DNA of 53,784 bases. Origin: Deltaproteobacteria bacterium (lineage in GTDB: Bacteria; Myxococcota_A; Polyangia; Polyangiales; Houyiibacteriaceae). Numbering within the stretch: position 1 is the stretch's first letter; each line of letters opens with the position of its first letter. The stretch spans positions 1 through 53,784 of the forward strand of contig JAFDAJ010000011.1 of the NCBI GenBank assembly GCA_019313915.1, given 5' to 3'. The position numbers and the translations under genes are program-made. A model generated the notes under the pieces. The model was given only the letters and a program-made list of their open reading frames with translations, had not been told where the DNA came from and ran no database searches. Positions 52,867-53,784 of the stretch are shown here, piece after piece.

Positions 52867-53784
52867 TTACGGGATCGGGTCGGCGACGGATTGTTCGAAA
52901 CAGTAGAGGTGGAGACTGTCCTGTACGCAAGTTTGGAAGTCTCCAGCTGTCCAGCCTTGGCCGACGCTCGTGGTCTTTCCGACCGCTGGGAGCGCAACGG
53001 AGCCGCCAGCGGAGGGATCGTTCGTGGTCAGGCCAAGGCAGCCATTGTTGGGGTGCACGACTCCATCGAACGTTGTGTTGGTCCAGGTTCGGCACCCGAG
53101 TACCGGGGCTGTGCGCTGGCAAGCACTCGAGCCCGGCGAGAGAACAGTGCCGAACTCATCGATCTCGATGTTGTTGTCGAGATGGCCTTCACCAGGGGGT
53201 GGTGGATCCATGGTCAGACGCTGCCAGCTCGAAGAGATCTGCGTCCCGTCGAGCATGCGGTACGGAAGCGTCGACTTCTCGAAGCGCTTGAGCGGCGAGG
53301 TGCACCGATCCGAGGTCCACGAGAACCAATAGCCGCCAAGGCCAGCGGCTTCCGCCACGTCCGCGCAGATTTGGTCGGCGCCGCGCGGGCCACCGAGGGC
53401 CGCGTCCGACTGGGCGCTGCTCAAGAACACGAGCCCCGACGCCATACAGGTCCCCGCTACACAGACCTCCATCTCGCCGCACGTGACTTCTCCGCAGAAC
53501 CGGTTCATCGCGGAGCCGGCCCACGGGGCGCCGCCATCCGGAATACAGATGCCGCCGCCGGTGCCGCCTTGGCCGCCCATGCCGCCACCCATGCCGCCGG
53601 CGCCAGCCATGCCGCCCATGCCACCTGTGCCCGCCATGCCGCCAGTGCCGGCCATGCCGCCCATGCCACCTGTGCCCGCCATGCCGCCGGTGCCGGCCAT
53701 GCCGCCCATGCCACCTGTGCCCGCCATGCCGCCGGTGCCGGCCATGCCGCCGGTGCCGGCCATGCCGCCCATACCGCCTGCGCC
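52867..53784 (-). CDS. DUF1554-type (endostatin-like/C-type-lectin-like) surface protein, N-terminus outside window
   Basis: The frame is open to the right edge, so the N-terminus, probably a signal or lipoprotein peptide, is missing. The first part seen is about 70 residues of Gly/Met/Ala/Thr repeats (GGMAGTGGMAGTGGMGG style), then a short Cys-rich stretch (FCGEVTCGEMEVCVAGTC). The C-terminal 180 residues match the DUF1554/collagen-endostatin-like pattern (LVFLSSAQSDAALGGPRGAD; QICADVAEAAGLGGYWFSW; DGTQISSSWQRL; NNIEIDEFG) with conserved cysteines near the end (GCRTWTN, CVQDSLHLYCFEQ). Such proteins are exposed on myxobacterial and leptospiral surfaces. The internal repeats may be a spacer. 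Confidence 0.82.
   Translation of the reverse strand, partial: GAGGMGGMAGTGGMAGTGGMAGTGGMGGMAGTGGMAGTGGMGGMAGTGGMAGTGGMGGMAGAGGMGGGMGGQGGTGGGICIPDGGAPWAGSAMNRFCGEVTCGEMEVCVAGTCMASGLVFLSSAQSDAALGGPRGADQICADVAEAAGLGGYWFSWTSDRCTSPLKRFEKSTLPYRMLDGTQISSSWQRLTMDPPPPGEGHLDNNIEIDEFGTVLSPGSSACQRTAPVLGCRTWTNTTFDGVVHPNNGCLGLTTNDPSAGGSVALPAVGKTTSVGQGWTAGDFQTCVQDSLHLYCFEQSVADPIP

Noticed and set aside
53570-53784. CRISPR array
   Set aside because: The regular repeats at the right edge are coding (Gly/Met/Ala/Thr), with no unique spacers.

Overview
The window is GC-rich chromosomal DNA with tightly packed housekeeping genes, frequent 1-8 nt gene overlaps and strong GC3 bias. I see no insertion sequence, phage gene, CRISPR array, tRNA or rRNA. 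Gene content points to a Myxococcota (deltaproteobacterial) genome: a Ser/Thr kinase with a membrane-anchored tail, long unrecognised lipoproteins, a surface protein with Met/Gly/Ala/Thr low-complexity repeats, a lysine-rich histone-H1-like tail, and an order mutS-pheA-hisC-aroA-cmk-rpsA. The lineage is inferred from content, not from a search.

Layout. 1-198: end of an unknown gene and a large inverted repeat shared with the next gene. 195-5848: a SRPBCC protein with an H1-like tail, diverging from a fused hydantoinase/oxoprolinase and a DUF2062 membrane protein. 5923-6718: a ribbon-helix-helix regulator and a phasin-like partner behind a palindromic operator. 6899-11662: lspA, ileS, folD. 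11689-13925: parB-parA and two small genes, one of only 59 residues. 14066-16649: methionine aminopeptidase, a Rieske ferredoxin with an ApaH-like phosphatase, and a peroxiredoxin. 16685-24159: scpA-scpB-glyQ-glyS-ppdK, nearly all overlapping. 24257-30014: Ser/Thr kinase and two large lipoproteins. 30024-38919: mutS, aromatic/histidine genes (pheA, hisC, aroA), cmk and rpsA; rpsA is broken in this sequence by a 10-bp tandem duplication. 39269-42371: PP2C phosphatase diverging from a TPR protein and a VUT-family transporter. 42432-45834 (minus strand): gap-pgk-tpiA-secG. 45977-47687: small protein, sigma factor, unknown protein. 47717-53784: S41/PDZ protease, CCA/poly(A) polymerase-family enzyme, small secreted protein, and the end of a DUF1554-type surface protein that runs off the right edge.

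The most interesting signals are not single genes. (1) A degenerate hexamer array (consensus GNCAGY) occurs at four places on both strands; one copy lies in frame inside a gene and one starts at a stop codon. (2) All ten tail-to-tail gene junctions carry a palindrome, usually without a T-run, and at two of them the stop codons of both genes lie in CTAG termini of the repeat. (3) The 349-bp rpsA/PP2C gap is rich in strong stems. (4) rpsA carries the 10-bp duplication. (5) Multi-site palindromes precede the ribbon-helix-helix regulator. I do not claim a proven new system; the repeat family and the convergent-gene palindromes are the best candidates for something undescribed.
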